Positions 25,546 through 33,778 of a stretch of DNA of 64,000 bases are shown piece after piece. A program made the position numbers and the translations under genes. Origin of the DNA: Solimonas_A sp052035235 (lineage in GTDB: Bacteria; Pseudomonadota; Gammaproteobacteria; Nevskiales; Nevskiaceae); the NCBI GenBank assembly GCA_052035235.1, contig JBPOHT010000007.1, forward strand, positions 1-64,000, written 5' to 3'. The first letter of the stretch is position 1. Each line of letters opens with the position of its first letter. The notes below the pieces were generated by a model. That model did not search any database. It was not told the origin of the DNA and saw only the letters and a program-made list of their open reading frames with translations.

Positions 25546-27237
25546 TCAGCCGTCGCGCCGCTCGCTGGCCAGGTGCGCGAGGATCGTTTCGCAATGGGTC
25601 AGGGCCAGCGTCTGCCCCGCGCCTTCGATCGGCCGCAGCACGTAGCGCTCATTCAACTGCGCCAGACGCGCGGTCAGCCCGGGACGGGTAATGCGATTCT
25701 CAGTGCCGTAGAACAGCGTGCAGGGATGGCGCAGTGCGCGCGCCGTTTCGGTCCAGTCGCGCGCCGTGAGCAGCACATCCATCTCGAAACCCAAGGCCGA
25801 TTGCGAGAGATTGAACGCATAGGCGCCGGGAAGGCCGCAGGCAAACTCGGGCGTACGCAGCAGCGCCATCTCCGCCGGGACCTCACCGAAGATCGGTTCA
25901 ATCCAGCGCTCCGGCCCCAGCTTGCGCATCTGGCTCATGCCCAGCCGGATCAGCAGCCGCACCAGCCACGCGGTGTGACGCGCCGCGGAGATGAACAGCC
26001 GCTGCTGTACCGGCATCGGGTCCAGCGGCATGCCCGGCGTCAGTGGCGCCGGCGCCGACACGGCGGTGAGGCTGTGTACCCGCGCGCCCGCACGCTCGCA
26101 CAAGGCCAGCGCAGGCAGGAAGGCGATGTCATGGCAGAGCACCTGGACATCCTCGAGCCCCTGCCGGTCCAGCAGCAGCAGGATGTCTTCCACCTGGCAC
26201 TGCACCGCGTCTTCCTGAGGCATCGGCGGGTCGGTGCGGCCATAGCCGGGGCGTTCGACTGCGAACACATCCAGGCCGAAGTGCGCCGACAGCTGGCGCT
26301 CGAATTCGTATTCACCCGCGCCGAAGAATGGCCCGTGCAACAGGAGCACCGGGTGCCCACCGACGCGGCCGTAGCGACGCCAGCCGACGCGCCGGCTTTC
26401 GCGTGTGAGCTCACCAGTGGTGATTGTGCTGCTTTCGAGCACCTGCAGGCGGTCGCTGGATCGTCCGTTTTCACTGATGGCGTTGGCGGCGGCGGCGGCA
26501 AAGCTGGCGGCCTGAACCTGGGTTCGTGCGTCCAACTTCTGCAGGATGGATTTGATCTGCTGGCGCACGGTCCCCAGGCTGCGCTGGCGTTGCGCCGCAA
26601 TACTCTCCGCGGTGCCGCCCTGCGCAAGGCCAGCCAGAACTTCACGCTCGGACACCGACAGCCCGAACAGATCCTCCAGGGCGCGATCGATCGAGGCCGG
26701 CCAACTGTGCTGCAGCACGGTCAGCAAGAAGATGCGTGCATCCTGCTGGTAGCTGCCCACCATCACCAGCGTCGGCTGCCCGACCTGCAGGGGGGCTACT
26801 TTCAACAGGCTGGAACCCTGGTACTCGAACAGGCGGCTGCGAAACGCGTGAAACGCGGCGCGGTCGATGCCCAGGGCTTCATGGCCCTCGCCCGGTGTGA
26901 TGCCGAACAACTGGCGCGCAGCAGCGTTTGCGGCGGCCACCACGCCGGAACCCAGCAGGGCGATGGCGGGCGCCGATTGCCGATCCACCAGCACATGCGC
27001 CAGGTCACCGTCGCGTGATTGGCGATCGATTTCGCCCAGGGTTACGGCCATTGCCAGTGCCATCGGCGGGGTGAGTGCTTCCGTGTCGCAGATCAAGGGC
27101 GACAGTGAGGCGATCAGGTCGGTGAACTCCGCTCGCCCGCCGGCCACCTCGTGCAGCAACTCGGACAAGCTCTCCGGCGACGACAAGGCCGGCTGCTGCT
27201 GCAGCGGAGCGACCGATGGATTCACGGGTTTAGGCAC
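25546..27237 (-). CDS. LuxR-type regulator fused to an alpha/beta hydrolase domain
   Basis: About 563 aa. A PAS-like N-terminal half (IALLGSGVVAAANAAARQLFG) precedes a LuxR HTH (LSVSEREVLAGLAQGGT then SLGTVRQQIKSILQKL, residues ~190-250), and an alpha/beta hydrolase fold fills the C-terminal ~290 residues (PVLLLHGPFFGAGEYEF, ERPGYGRTD). The catalytic positions look altered: the nucleophile elbow reads VLCHDIAFL, with Asp in place of Ser, and the His motif reads EGAGQTLAL, with Gln. It may therefore bind rather than cut its ligand. The open frame extends to the tRNA fragment at 27,564, but that part is not protein-like; the start is one of the GTG codons at 27,246, 27,237 or 27,225 (uncertain). 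Confidence 0.75.
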   Translation of the reverse strand: MPKPVNPSVAPLQQQPALSSPESLSELLHEVAGGRAEFTDLIASLSPLICDTEALTPPMALAMAVTLGEIDRQSRDGDLAHVLVDRQSAPAIALLGSGVVAAANAAARQLFGITPGEGHEALGIDRAAFHAFRSRLFEYQGSSLLKVAPLQVGQPTLVMVGSYQQDARIFLLTVLQHSWPASIDRALEDLFGLSVSEREVLAGLAQGGTAESIAAQRQRSLGTVRQQIKSILQKLDARTQVQAASFAAAAANAISENGRSSDRLQVLESSTITTGELTRESRRVGWRRYGRVGGHPVLLLHGPFFGAGEYEFERQLSAHFGLDVFAVERPGYGRTDPPMPQEDAVQCQVEDILLLLDRQGLEDVQVLCHDIAFLPALALCERAGARVHSLTAVSAPAPLTPGMPLDPMPVQQRLFISAARHTAWLVRLLIRLGMSQMRKLGPERWIEPIFGEVPAEMALLRTPEFACGLPGAYAFNLSQSALGFEMDVLLTARDWTETARALRHPCTLFYGTENRITRPGLTARLAQLNERYVLRPIEGAGQTLALTHCETILAHLASERRDG

Positions 27238-27534
27238 CGTTGGCACCCACTGATGCGAACGACCGGGACGGCCCGCTTTGCAGCACGCCCTTTGCGCCGC
27301 TGTGTGACCGCAGTGAGCCTGCGGCTCAGGGTCGAAGGCTCGCGCAGCCGCACTGCCATGGGGATGCCTGGAAATTCCTTGGACACGATGGTTTCCACTG
27401 TTCCTGATTTCACGGGAATACAAGCTGCCCGAGGAAAATGCCCCCGGACTGCGAGCGTGATGCCCACTTCTCGGGGTGCTTGAAGCCATGGCAGGGAAGC
27501 TGCCGGCATGCCGCGGCTGTCCGTGAATGGGACT
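27238..27534. other. Promoter-side spacer between LuxR-hydrolase gene and attL
   Basis: About 300 bp without a supported gene. It should hold the promoter of the LuxR-hydrolase gene, but no convincing -35/-10 pair or palindrome is visible. Confidence 0.4.
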
Positions 27535-27579
27535 TGGTGGGCCCTGTGGGATTTGAACCCACAACCAAGGGATTATGAG
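27535..27579 (-). other. attL: displaced host 3' half of tRNA-Ile2
   Basis: 45 bp that match the 3' half of the tRNA gene at 39,223-39,267 at 42 positions. The last 17 bases, AACCAAGGGATTATGAG (27,563-27,579), are identical in both. It carries anticodon CAT, a complete T arm and CCA, but no 5' half. Two of the three differences are compensatory in the T stem (pair 49-65), so this is a real tRNA 3' half, presumably the original host one. Confidence 0.9.
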
Positions 27580-27629
27580 GCCGCGTCAGCCGGGCTACCG
27601 GAAGCTGCGCCGGCGCCGGGGCCGCCGGA

Positions 27630-28586
27630 TCACGCGGGAGACGCTGCCGCCGCAGGCCGAGAGCTCCACGCATCCATCCGGGTCTGCGCCGCGCTGAGCT
27701 GTTCCTGGGCGAGGTGGGCGTAGATCAGCACCATTTCGATAGTCTCCCACCCGCCCAGGTCCTTCAGTACCGCCAGCGGCGTCCCGCTCTGGACGTGCCA
27801 ACTGGCCCAGGTGTGCCGCAGATCGTGCCACCTGAAATTCTTGATTCCCGCCTGCCGTAGCCCCTGCCGCCAGCGCGCGTGTGCGGGCTCGCGCATCGGC
27901 TTCCCCCTGTAGGTGAACACATAGCGCGGGTGCACACCCTCGCGCCGCTCAAGCACGCGCAGCGCGCGGGCACTGAGGGGCACCGATAGCGGCTTGCCGG
28001 ACTTCATCAGCGCACCGGGGACGTGCAGCACGCCGGCATCGAAATCCACCATCGACCACTCCAGCGCCATGACGGCCCGCTTGCGCAGGCCCACCGCGAG
28101 GGTGAACTCGGCCGGGTCCGCTAAGTGCTGCGGCAGCACCCCCAGCAACAGCAGCGCCTGCCCCGGACTGATCCAGCGTACCCGCTTCCTCGGCAGCTTC
28201 AGGAACTTCACGCTCGGGACAACCGCAATCCACTCCCACTCGACGGCGGCGCGCAGGATCGCCCGCACCACGCTCATGGCGTAGTTCACGCTGCGGGGTG
28301 TCCAGCCTGCGGCCAGGCCGGCGGCCTTCACATCCTCAATGCGGCCTTTGCTGATGCAGTTGAGCGGCAGGCCCGCTAGCTGCGGTTCTAGCCACCGCAG
28401 CAGCCCTTCCTCGCGTCGAATGGTTCCGGGGGCCCTGTGGGTGCCCTGCAGGCGCCAGCGCGTTACAGCGGCCTCCCAGGAGGGACAGGCGGGCGCGGAG
28501 GGCGGCGGGGGAAGGGTAGCGCCGGCTTTGCGGCGCATGATGAAGCTGCGGCCCATGGGGCGCGCTGAAGGTCTGATGGCTGACAT
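27630..28586 (-). CDS. int: Tyrosine recombinase (phage integrase)
   Basis: 318 aa. N-terminal SAM-like DNA-binding region and a C-terminal catalytic domain with the first Arg in VGLRKRAVMALEW, Lys in LMKSGKPLSV, the HxxR box HDLRHTWASWH, the GGWE box, and the nucleophile Tyr in VLIYAHL. It lies 50 bp inside attL and points toward it, as usual for tRNA-targeting integrases. The start at 28,586 is the first ATG; ATG 28,556 is an alternative and neither has a strong ribosome site. PM2 itself has no integrase, so this gene marks the temperate lifestyle. Confidence 0.92.
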   Translation of the reverse strand: MSAIRPSARPMGRSFIMRRKAGATLPPPPSAPACPSWEAAVTRWRLQGTHRAPGTIRREEGLLRWLEPQLAGLPLNCISKGRIEDVKAAGLAAGWTPRSVNYAMSVVRAILRAAVEWEWIAVVPSVKFLKLPRKRVRWISPGQALLLLGVLPQHLADPAEFTLAVGLRKRAVMALEWSMVDFDAGVLHVPGALMKSGKPLSVPLSARALRVLERREGVHPRYVFTYRGKPMREPAHARWRQGLRQAGIKNFRWHDLRHTWASWHVQSGTPLAVLKDLGGWETIEMVLIYAHLAQEQLSAAQTRMDAWSSRPAAAASPA

Positions 28587-28697
28587 GCCGCCAGACTACG
28601 GCCCGGGTGTTGCCAACGCATAGGCCCGAAACGGAGGCTTCAGGGTTTTGGGTGCGTGGGCGAGTCGTGGGCAGTGTTGCCGGCCGCTGCCGGTTGT

Positions 28698-29042
28698 TCA
28701 GGTGATTCGGCTGTCAGGTCTGGTGTTGATCTCGATCTGAAGCTGGCACAGCGCAGTCTGCGCCTGGAGCTTGAGGGCGAACGCCTTGCGCTGCGCCGCA
28801 GGAACCCAGATGCCGTACAGCACCGCGGTGAACACGATGCCGCCAAGCAATGCGGGTAACGGGAGAATGCGCTCCCCTACCTTGTCTGCTTCGGAGCTGC
28901 CGATGGCAAAAGCAATCAGGCTGACGAGAAGGCCTAGAAAGAGAGACAGGCCCTTGGCATTGGCAACGATCCTTTCGCCCTGGTCGTAAAGCGCCTTGGC
29001 GTAGGAATGGATGATCAGCGGATCGTAAGACGTGTATTTCAT
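28698..29042 (-). CDS. Small two-TM membrane protein of the prophage
   Basis: 114 aa. Two hydrophobic helices (LSLFLGLLVSLIAFAIG, ~30-48, and ALLGGIVFTAVLYGIWV, ~62-80) flanked by a polar N-terminus and a C-terminal helical tail. Start is preceded by GGGGGA. It ends the minus-strand virion block, just before the integrase. It could be a holin-like lysis protein or an accessory gene; there is no motif to decide. Confidence 0.65.
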   Translation of the reverse strand: MKYTSYDPLIIHSYAKALYDQGERIVANAKGLSLFLGLLVSLIAFAIGSSEADKVGERILPLPALLGGIVFTAVLYGIWVPAAQRKAFALKLQAQTALCQLQIEINTRPDSRIT

Positions 29043-29064
29043 GGGCTCCCCCTGTAGGAGGAGT

Positions 29065-29217
29065 TTACCGGCGGTGCTGCAGCAGTGCGATGGCTACCTC
29101 ATGCTCCTGCACACGCGCCGCCAACGTGTCCAGCTGGGACATGGCCCGGTTGAACTGGTAGCCGGCCAGCGCGATCAGCGCGGCCGTCATCACGTTGGCG
29201 GCGGTGGTGAACTTCAC
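29065..29217 (-). CDS. 50-aa prophage membrane peptide
   Basis: GTG start at 29,217, which overlaps the stop of the preceding gene (GTGA). One N-terminal TM segment (VMTAALIALAGYQF) is followed by an amphipathic helix with LDTLAARVQEHEVAIALL. The tight overlap in a run of coupled genes supports it. Function unknown; possibly a virion membrane protein or a small lysis accessory. Confidence 0.6.
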   Translation of the reverse strand: MKFTTAANVMTAALIALAGYQFNRAMSQLDTLAARVQEHEVAIALLQHRR

Positions 29218-29381
29218 TTCTGGCCGCGCGACGCTTTGACCAGGTCGTAAAGGCCCAGGGCGGCCAGCAGCAGCTGCGCCACGGCGTTGACGAGGTCAGC
29301 GGGCGGGGGCATGGCGGCAGTGGCGCCCAGGACGGTGGCGCCGCGAGCGGCGGTGAGGCTGATCAGATTGCGGAGGTTCAT
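29214..29381 (-). CDS. 55-aa prophage membrane peptide
   Basis: ATG at 29,381 overlaps the stop of the 167-aa gene (ATGA). The product starts MNLRNLISLTAARGATVLG and has one hydrophobic stretch, LVNAVAQLLLAALGLYDLV, near the C-terminus. It is coupled to both neighbours. Function unknown. Confidence 0.6.
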   Translation of the reverse strand: MNLRNLISLTAARGATVLGATAAMPPPADLVNAVAQLLLAALGLYDLVKASRGQK

Positions 29382-29881
29382 CGGTACAGGTATCCCAGGT
29401 CGTAGTTAAAGATGTTGGGCAGCGGCTTGGCGTCGTAGCTCCAGGGAACGCCGCCGGCGCCGCTGGTGCCGTAGTTGTAGGGGGCGGGGGCGTCCCACGA
29501 TCCGGAAGCGCCAGCGGCTGCAGGCTTGTCGCCGTAGTAGATCGCCGCGTTTTCCTCGCCCTTCCACAGCGTGTACCACCAGCGCCCGAAGGTGCCCCAG
29601 GTGGTGGCATCGAACACGCTGCGATCCTGCGAGGCCATCGAGCCCGGTGCGGCATTGGGGTCGGATTCCGTGTGCAGCAGGCCATACAAGCCCGTTCCAA
29701 CGGTGTCTTTCTCGTCCATGCCCAGCAGGTGCCCCAGCGCGTTGACGCCCTGGTAGGCGGCGTTCTTGTCGCTGGCTGGGTTGAGCGTGGTGGATAGTAC
29801 GTCGCCGAATTTTCGGTAGGCCACGTAGCCCAGCACCAGGGCGGCAACAGCACCAGCGGCGTAGACGTACTCCCGCTTCAA
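29378..29881 (-). CDS. Prophage membrane-anchored protein, 167 aa
   Basis: One N-terminal TM helix (VYAAGAVAALVLGYVAYRKFG) is followed by a soluble Trp/Tyr-rich part (TTWGTFGRWWYTLWKG, FNYDLGYLYR). Its start overlaps the transglycosylase stop by four bases. Probably a virion protein in the internal membrane; I do not recognise a family. Confidence 0.65.
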   Translation of the reverse strand: MKREYVYAAGAVAALVLGYVAYRKFGDVLSTTLNPASDKNAAYQGVNALGHLLGMDEKDTVGTGLYGLLHTESDPNAAPGSMASQDRSVFDATTWGTFGRWWYTLWKGEENAAIYYGDKPAAAGASGSWDAPAPYNYGTSGAGGVPWSYDAKPLPNIFNYDLGYLYR

Positions 29882-30498
29882 GCGAGGCTCACATCGGCGC
29901 CGATCTGCGCCACGTAGTTGCGGGTTTCCTTCGGGGGCTGCTTGGTGCCCTTCAGGTACTTGTCCACGTTGCCCATGCCCCAGTTGTAGGCCATCAGCGC
30001 GGGTTCCCAGGCGCTGTAGCGGCGATACAGCTGCGCGAGGTAGCGGGCGGCGCCGTCAGCGGCCTGCTTCCAGTTCAGCGGGTCGATCCCCAGGTCGCGG
30101 GCCGTCGCCGGCATGAACTGGAACATGCCCAGGGCGCCCGCGCTGCTGCGGGTGGCGCCCGTGATGATGTCCGTCCGGTAGCGGCTTTCCTGATAGCCGA
30201 CGCGCAGCAGAATGTCGCCGGGCACCCCGTGGCGGGCGGCGGCGGCGCGGATCTCCGTGGCATAGGGTGCGGCGCGGGTTTTCCAGTCGGTCACGAGGTC
30301 CTCCAGTTGGAACAGGACGCCGCCGAACAAACCAGGGTCCGACACGTCGGGGTAAGGCAGGGGCGAAAACCAACCATCCAGGCTGGCGCCCGACGTGTCG
30401 GCCGACGCAGGCGCCGCAGCAGCGGCGCCACGGCGATAGAGCAGGTACGCAGTGCCACCGACAGCAGCGAGCGCGGCGACGGCGAGAAGGGCACGCAC
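29878..30498 (-). CDS. Membrane-anchored lytic transglycosylase (SLT fold)
   Basis: 206 aa. GTG start; a TM helix (ALLAVAALAAVGGTAYLLY) and a linker precede an SLT domain with the catalytic Glu in LLRVGYQESRYRTD, then GALGMFQFMPATARDLG and MAYNWGMGNVDKYL. The domain cuts peptidoglycan between MurNAc and GlcNAc without hydrolysis. In PM2 the protein P7 is a putative virion transglycosylase, so a role in genome entry is likely; lysis is also possible. Coupled to neighbours on both sides. Confidence 0.9.
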   Translation of the reverse strand: MRALLAVAALAAVGGTAYLLYRRGAAAAAPASADTSGASLDGWFSPLPYPDVSDPGLFGGVLFQLEDLVTDWKTRAAPYATEIRAAAARHGVPGDILLRVGYQESRYRTDIITGATRSSAGALGMFQFMPATARDLGIDPLNWKQAADGAARYLAQLYRRYSAWEPALMAYNWGMGNVDKYLKGTKQPPKETRNYVAQIGADVSLA

Positions 30499-30499
30499 A

Positions 30500-32251
30500 T
30501 CAGGCCCCCACAGCCAGCGCCTGGAAGCGCGTGGCGTCGCCGATGGCGTCGTTGGCAGCGTTGCCGCTGTAGGCCATGTCCGCGACCATGAGACGGCCCG
30601 CCGAGGTGCCCGACTGCCACGCGCCGTTGCGGATGCCGGCGATGATCGCGTTGAGGGCCTTCGACTCGCAGACCAGCAAGAACGACTTCTTGCCGGCGGA
30701 GTTGAAACCGATGGTGTCGCCGTCGCTCTGGCAGTCGACGCAGATCATCGACGTGAAGCGGGTATCGGTGTCGAGCGACAGGGCGACGAAGCCGCCATGA
30801 TTCAGGCCGCTGATCAGCGGCGAGGTGCCCATGCTGTCGTCGGACATGACGCCCACGGAGAAGCCCTGCGCACCGAACGCCGGGATGATGTTGCCCTTGC
30901 CGTTGCTGGCGTAGTTGCCATACCACACCTCAAAGGTGCAGTTGTCATGCGGGCTGAAACCATCGTCCGCGTTGAACATGGCGGTGCAGCGCACCAGCCG
31001 ACCATGGCCCTTGCCGTGGTGGTTGAAGCCGTCACGGTTCGTGGCGTTTCCGATGGCGCTGCAGCCTTCCAACAGGAAATCGCAGTCGGTGAGGTTCCAC
31101 ACGTCGGCGGTGCTGCCGGTACCGGCCTCGGCGTAGCAGTCGAGCGCGTTGAGTGTGCCGCCGGCATAGACAATCGGGTTAGTGAGATCGTCGGCGCTGC
31201 CGGTGGAGATCGCCCACAGGTTGAGCGTGAAGGGCTTGGCCGGATCGCTGCGCACGAGGCGCGTGTGCGTGACGCTGGCGCCCTTGTTCCACCGGGCCTC
31301 GCCGAACGGCGCCGCAATGAACAGCTCCGAGGTGTTCACGCCCACGTCCCACACGGCGATGTTGCTGCCCTTGCAGGTGTAGTCGCCGGGCCGGCAGATG
31401 ATGACCGGCGTTTCGAATCCGGCCAGGTGGTAGCACTGCGCCAACCATACCGCGTTGATCGGCAGCAGGCCGGCGGTCTCGTCGCCGACAATGGTGCGCG
31501 CCATGAACGAGCCGCCGGGGAACACGTCGGCGGCCGGATCGACCCACAGGGTACGGTGGGTGCGGCCGGACATGATGCCGACCGACCGCAGCGCGGCGCC
31601 CGAGGCGAACGACTGGTAGCGGCTGGTGACGCTGGCCCCGGCATAGCCCGGCGACACGAAGGCCGCGTTGATCAGGTCATCCGTGGTCAGCGTGTAGGTG
31701 CTGGTATCCGGACGCGTGATGGTCAGCGCCTTGAGCACGCAGTAGGCGTTGCCGGAGCCGGGCAGGGCCACGACTACCTGCAGACCCCAATGGCCCTCGG
31801 TGCCGGTCAGGGTCGCGGTGCCGCTGTAGACCTCGCCGGCCACGCCCAGGGCGTTCGCGGCGGTGGTGGCGCCGCTGACGGCGGGGTCGGTGCAGGCAAT
31901 GCGGCGCGCGGTGATGAGGCCGGCCGCGGTGCCGTTGGCGATGGTGGCCGAGATACCCCAGGTGCCGGCCGCCGTCACCGGGATGGTGATTTGCACCGTG
32001 GCCGTGCTGCGGCTGGCGCCGTCAGGGCTGCTGAAGCTGCCGATGGCCATGCCCGGCACCGCCGAGAACTCCGCCCAATGGCGCCGGCCGTAGGGCTGCG
32101 CCAGGGCGCCGCGCACAGTCGGCACGATCTTGTCCCGCGCACTGGGCGCGCCGCGCCGCAGGCCGGAATGGACGACGGTGAGCAGCTGCGCCTGCTCGCC
32201 GCGCACGCGCAGGGCGGCGCGGTTCGGGTTGGGAACGAGAACAGTCGTCAC
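30500..32251 (-). CDS. Large beta-rich spike/receptor-binding candidate
   Basis: 583 aa. The first ~230 residues are Ala/Thr/Gly-rich beta sandwich-like modules (GMAIGSFSSPDGASRSTATV, GTWGISATIANGTAAG). The central and C-terminal parts show the short repeated turns of a right-handed beta-helix of the pectate-lyase type (VGVNTSELFIAAPFGEARW, GCSAIGNATNRDGFNHHGKG, DGFSPHDNCTFEVW). This is like phage tailspikes and polysaccharide depolymerases. In a tailless virus it would sit at the vertices, in the place of PM2 spike P1 (about 335 aa). Assignment is from composition and position, not from a matched family. Confidence 0.6.
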   Translation of the reverse strand: MTTVLVPNPNRAALRVRGEQAQLLTVVHSGLRRGAPSARDKIVPTVRGALAQPYGRRHWAEFSAVPGMAIGSFSSPDGASRSTATVQITIPVTAAGTWGISATIANGTAAGLITARRIACTDPAVSGATTAANALGVAGEVYSGTATLTGTEGHWGLQVVVALPGSGNAYCVLKALTITRPDTSTYTLTTDDLINAAFVSPGYAGASVTSRYQSFASGAALRSVGIMSGRTHRTLWVDPAADVFPGGSFMARTIVGDETAGLLPINAVWLAQCYHLAGFETPVIICRPGDYTCKGSNIAVWDVGVNTSELFIAAPFGEARWNKGASVTHTRLVRSDPAKPFTLNLWAISTGSADDLTNPIVYAGGTLNALDCYAEAGTGSTADVWNLTDCDFLLEGCSAIGNATNRDGFNHHGKGHGRLVRCTAMFNADDGFSPHDNCTFEVWYGNYASNGKGNIIPAFGAQGFSVGVMSDDSMGTSPLISGLNHGGFVALSLDTDTRFTSMICVDCQSDGDTIGFNSAGKKSFLLVCESKALNAIIAGIRNGAWQSGTSAGRLMVADMAYSGNAANDAIGDATRFQALAVGA

Positions 32252-32826
32252 GGCGCGCGCCCCGCCAGCAGCGAAGCCGACGCCGAGGCCAGCCCGACGT
32301 TGAAGCCATACACGGCGGACGTGCCGGTGATGATGATCGCGTCGCCGGGCTCCAGCTCGACACCGCGGTTGGCGGCCGTGGTGGAGTCGCCCACGCGCAG
32401 GTTGCCGCTGGCGGTGCTGGGCCAGCGGACGACCAATTCGCGCCGGTTGGCATCCAGGGAGGCCAGCAACTGCTGCGTGCCGGCCGCGATGGCCACGTCG
32501 GGCAGCGCGGCCTGCACGGTGATGGGCGCGATGTTGGCGTTGATCGTGCCGGCGAAACTGACATCGTTGTCGCCCGGGGCAACGCCGTTGGTCACGCCCA
32601 GTGAGATCGTGATGGTCTGATCAACCGGCGAGGTGATCAAGACCTCGCGATAGCTACCGGGACCATAGGCACCCTGGCGGCGCGTCAGACGCACGCCCTG
32701 GTCGAATTCCAGGGTGATTTCGCCGATGCACTTGACCAACTGCCAGTAATCACCGGGCACGCCGATGCGGTGTGGCACATTGGCTTGCAGGGCGCGGGGA
32801 TAGTCGCGGTAGGAAACGTTGCTCAT
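32248..32826 (-). CDS. Prophage structural protein before the spike gene, 192 aa
   Basis: Start ATG at 32,826 (MSNVSYRDYPRALQ); an upstream in-frame ATG lies in the preceding gene. Mostly beta-strand, with GVELEPGDAIIITGTSAVYGF near the C-terminus. Its stop overlaps the spike start. It may be a spike base or a vertex (penton) protein. I do not recognise a family. Confidence 0.6.
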   Translation of the reverse strand: MSNVSYRDYPRALQANVPHRIGVPGDYWQLVKCIGEITLEFDQGVRLTRRQGAYGPGSYREVLITSPVDQTITISLGVTNGVAPGDNDVSFAGTINANIAPITVQAALPDVAIAAGTQQLLASLDANRRELVVRWPSTASGNLRVGDSTTAANRGVELEPGDAIIITGTSAVYGFNVGLASASASLLAGRAP

Positions 32827-32833
32827 GATGCCC

Positions 32834-33241
32834 CTAGTTCTTGGCGTACTTGGCCACGACGAAAGCGATGGCCAGCCCGATAGCAATTTGCTTGATGGAG
32901 TCCAGCAACTGCGAGCCCTCGGGCTTCTGCTGGGCCTCCGCGATGTTCATGGCGCGGGCGAGTACCTTGTCCGTGGTGCCGGCGAACGCCTGCAGGCCCT
33001 CGGTGTAGGCCGTGGCGCCCTGCTTGAGCGCGAGCTCGGACAGCTTCATGGCGCCGTCGATGGCACCGTAGTCGCTGGTCTCGATGGTGAGATTGGCCAC
33101 GCTGCCCTTGCCGCTGCCGACCGTGACGTTGGCAAGGTTCGCGGGGTTGCCGCCACCGGAGCCCGACCCGCCGTAGTTGGCGAAGTTGTACTCGGTGTTG
33201 GTCTGATTGCTGCTGGATTTACTGCCGCCGAAGAGAGCCAC
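32834..33241 (-). CDS. Prophage protein with C-terminal TM helix, 135 aa
   Basis: Gly/Ser/Asn-rich N-terminus (NYGGSGSGGGNPANLANVTV), a helical middle (AMKLSELALKQGATAYTEGL) and one C-terminal TM segment (SIKQIAIGLAIAFVVAKYAKN). The tail pattern xxxKYAK is shared with the 112-aa protein ahead of it, which suggests they are virion membrane proteins anchored in the same way. Function unknown. Confidence 0.65.
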   Translation of the reverse strand: MALFGGSKSSSNQTNTEYNFANYGGSGSGGGNPANLANVTVGSGKGSVANLTIETSDYGAIDGAMKLSELALKQGATAYTEGLQAFAGTTDKVLARAMNIAEAQQKPEGSQLLDSIKQIAIGLAIAFVVAKYAKN

Positions 33242-33244
33242 GGC

Positions 33245-33424
33245 TTACCCCTTCTTCTTGAGCAGCAGGTACGCCACCACCGCCAACCCCACCCACATGA
33301 GCGGGGAGGCGGCGGCAGCGATGGTTGCCGGAGGGCCGAAGTACTTGGCGCCCGAGCTGAAAGGCCCGTTGGCCGACGACGACATGGCCGGCATCGACAC
33401 GTTCAGCGGTGGCATGGGCCCCAT
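33245..33424 (-). CDS. 59-aa prophage protein with C-terminal TM helix
   Basis: ATG at 33,424 lies four bases after the stop of the 112-aa gene. The product begins MGPMPPLNVSMPAMSSSANG and ends with a hydrophobic helix and a Lys tail (MWVGLAVVAYLLLKKKG). The same topology occurs in both neighbours. Too short for many gene finders, but in the gap between two genes and in the same strand, so it is probably real. Confidence 0.65.
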   Translation of the reverse strand: MGPMPPLNVSMPAMSSSANGPFSSGAKYFGPPATIAAAASPLMWVGLAVVAYLLLKKKG

Positions 33425-33427
33425 CGC

Positions 33428-33766
33428 TTACTCCTTGGCGTACTTGAGCAACAGCACCACCGCGACCATGCCCAGTCCGACCCACAGCACCGCGCCGTTA
33501 CCGCCCGGCGCGCCCGGCTGCGGCGTGCCCAGGCCGTACTGATCCTGGGCAGTGGGTGAGCCGTAGGTGCGGTAGGTGTTCTCCGGGCCGTTGCCGCCCT
33601 TGACGCGGGCGTAGGCGTCGGCGGCCGTGCTGAGCAGGCCGCCGATGGTGTTGGCGTTGAGCGAGCCCCAGAAGCTGCCGCTGCTGGTGGAATGGTCCGG
33701 CTGAGACAGCACGCCGCCAAAGGCGGACGTGCCGTTCAGGTCGAACCCCGAACCGAAGTAGTCCAT
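33428..33766 (-). CDS. Prophage protein with C-terminal TM helix, 112 aa
   Basis: Starts MDYFGSGFDLNGTSAFGG; low-complexity Gly/Ser/Pro middle; C-terminal TM segment VLWVGLGMVAVVLLLKYAKE. It follows the capsid gene by 12 bp. Likely a virion membrane protein below the capsid. Confidence 0.65.
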   Translation of the reverse strand: MDYFGSGFDLNGTSAFGGVLSQPDHSTSSGSFWGSLNANTIGGLLSTAADAYARVKGGNGPENTYRTYGSPTAQDQYGLGTPQPGAPGGNGAVLWVGLGMVAVVLLLKYAKE

Positions 33767-33778
33767 AGGAACCTCCTC

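Noticed and set aside
27238..27564. N-terminal extension of the LuxR-hydrolase frame
   Set aside because: It starts in the tRNA fragment (MWVQIPQGPP is antisense tRNA) and is not protein-like before the GTG codons near 27,237.
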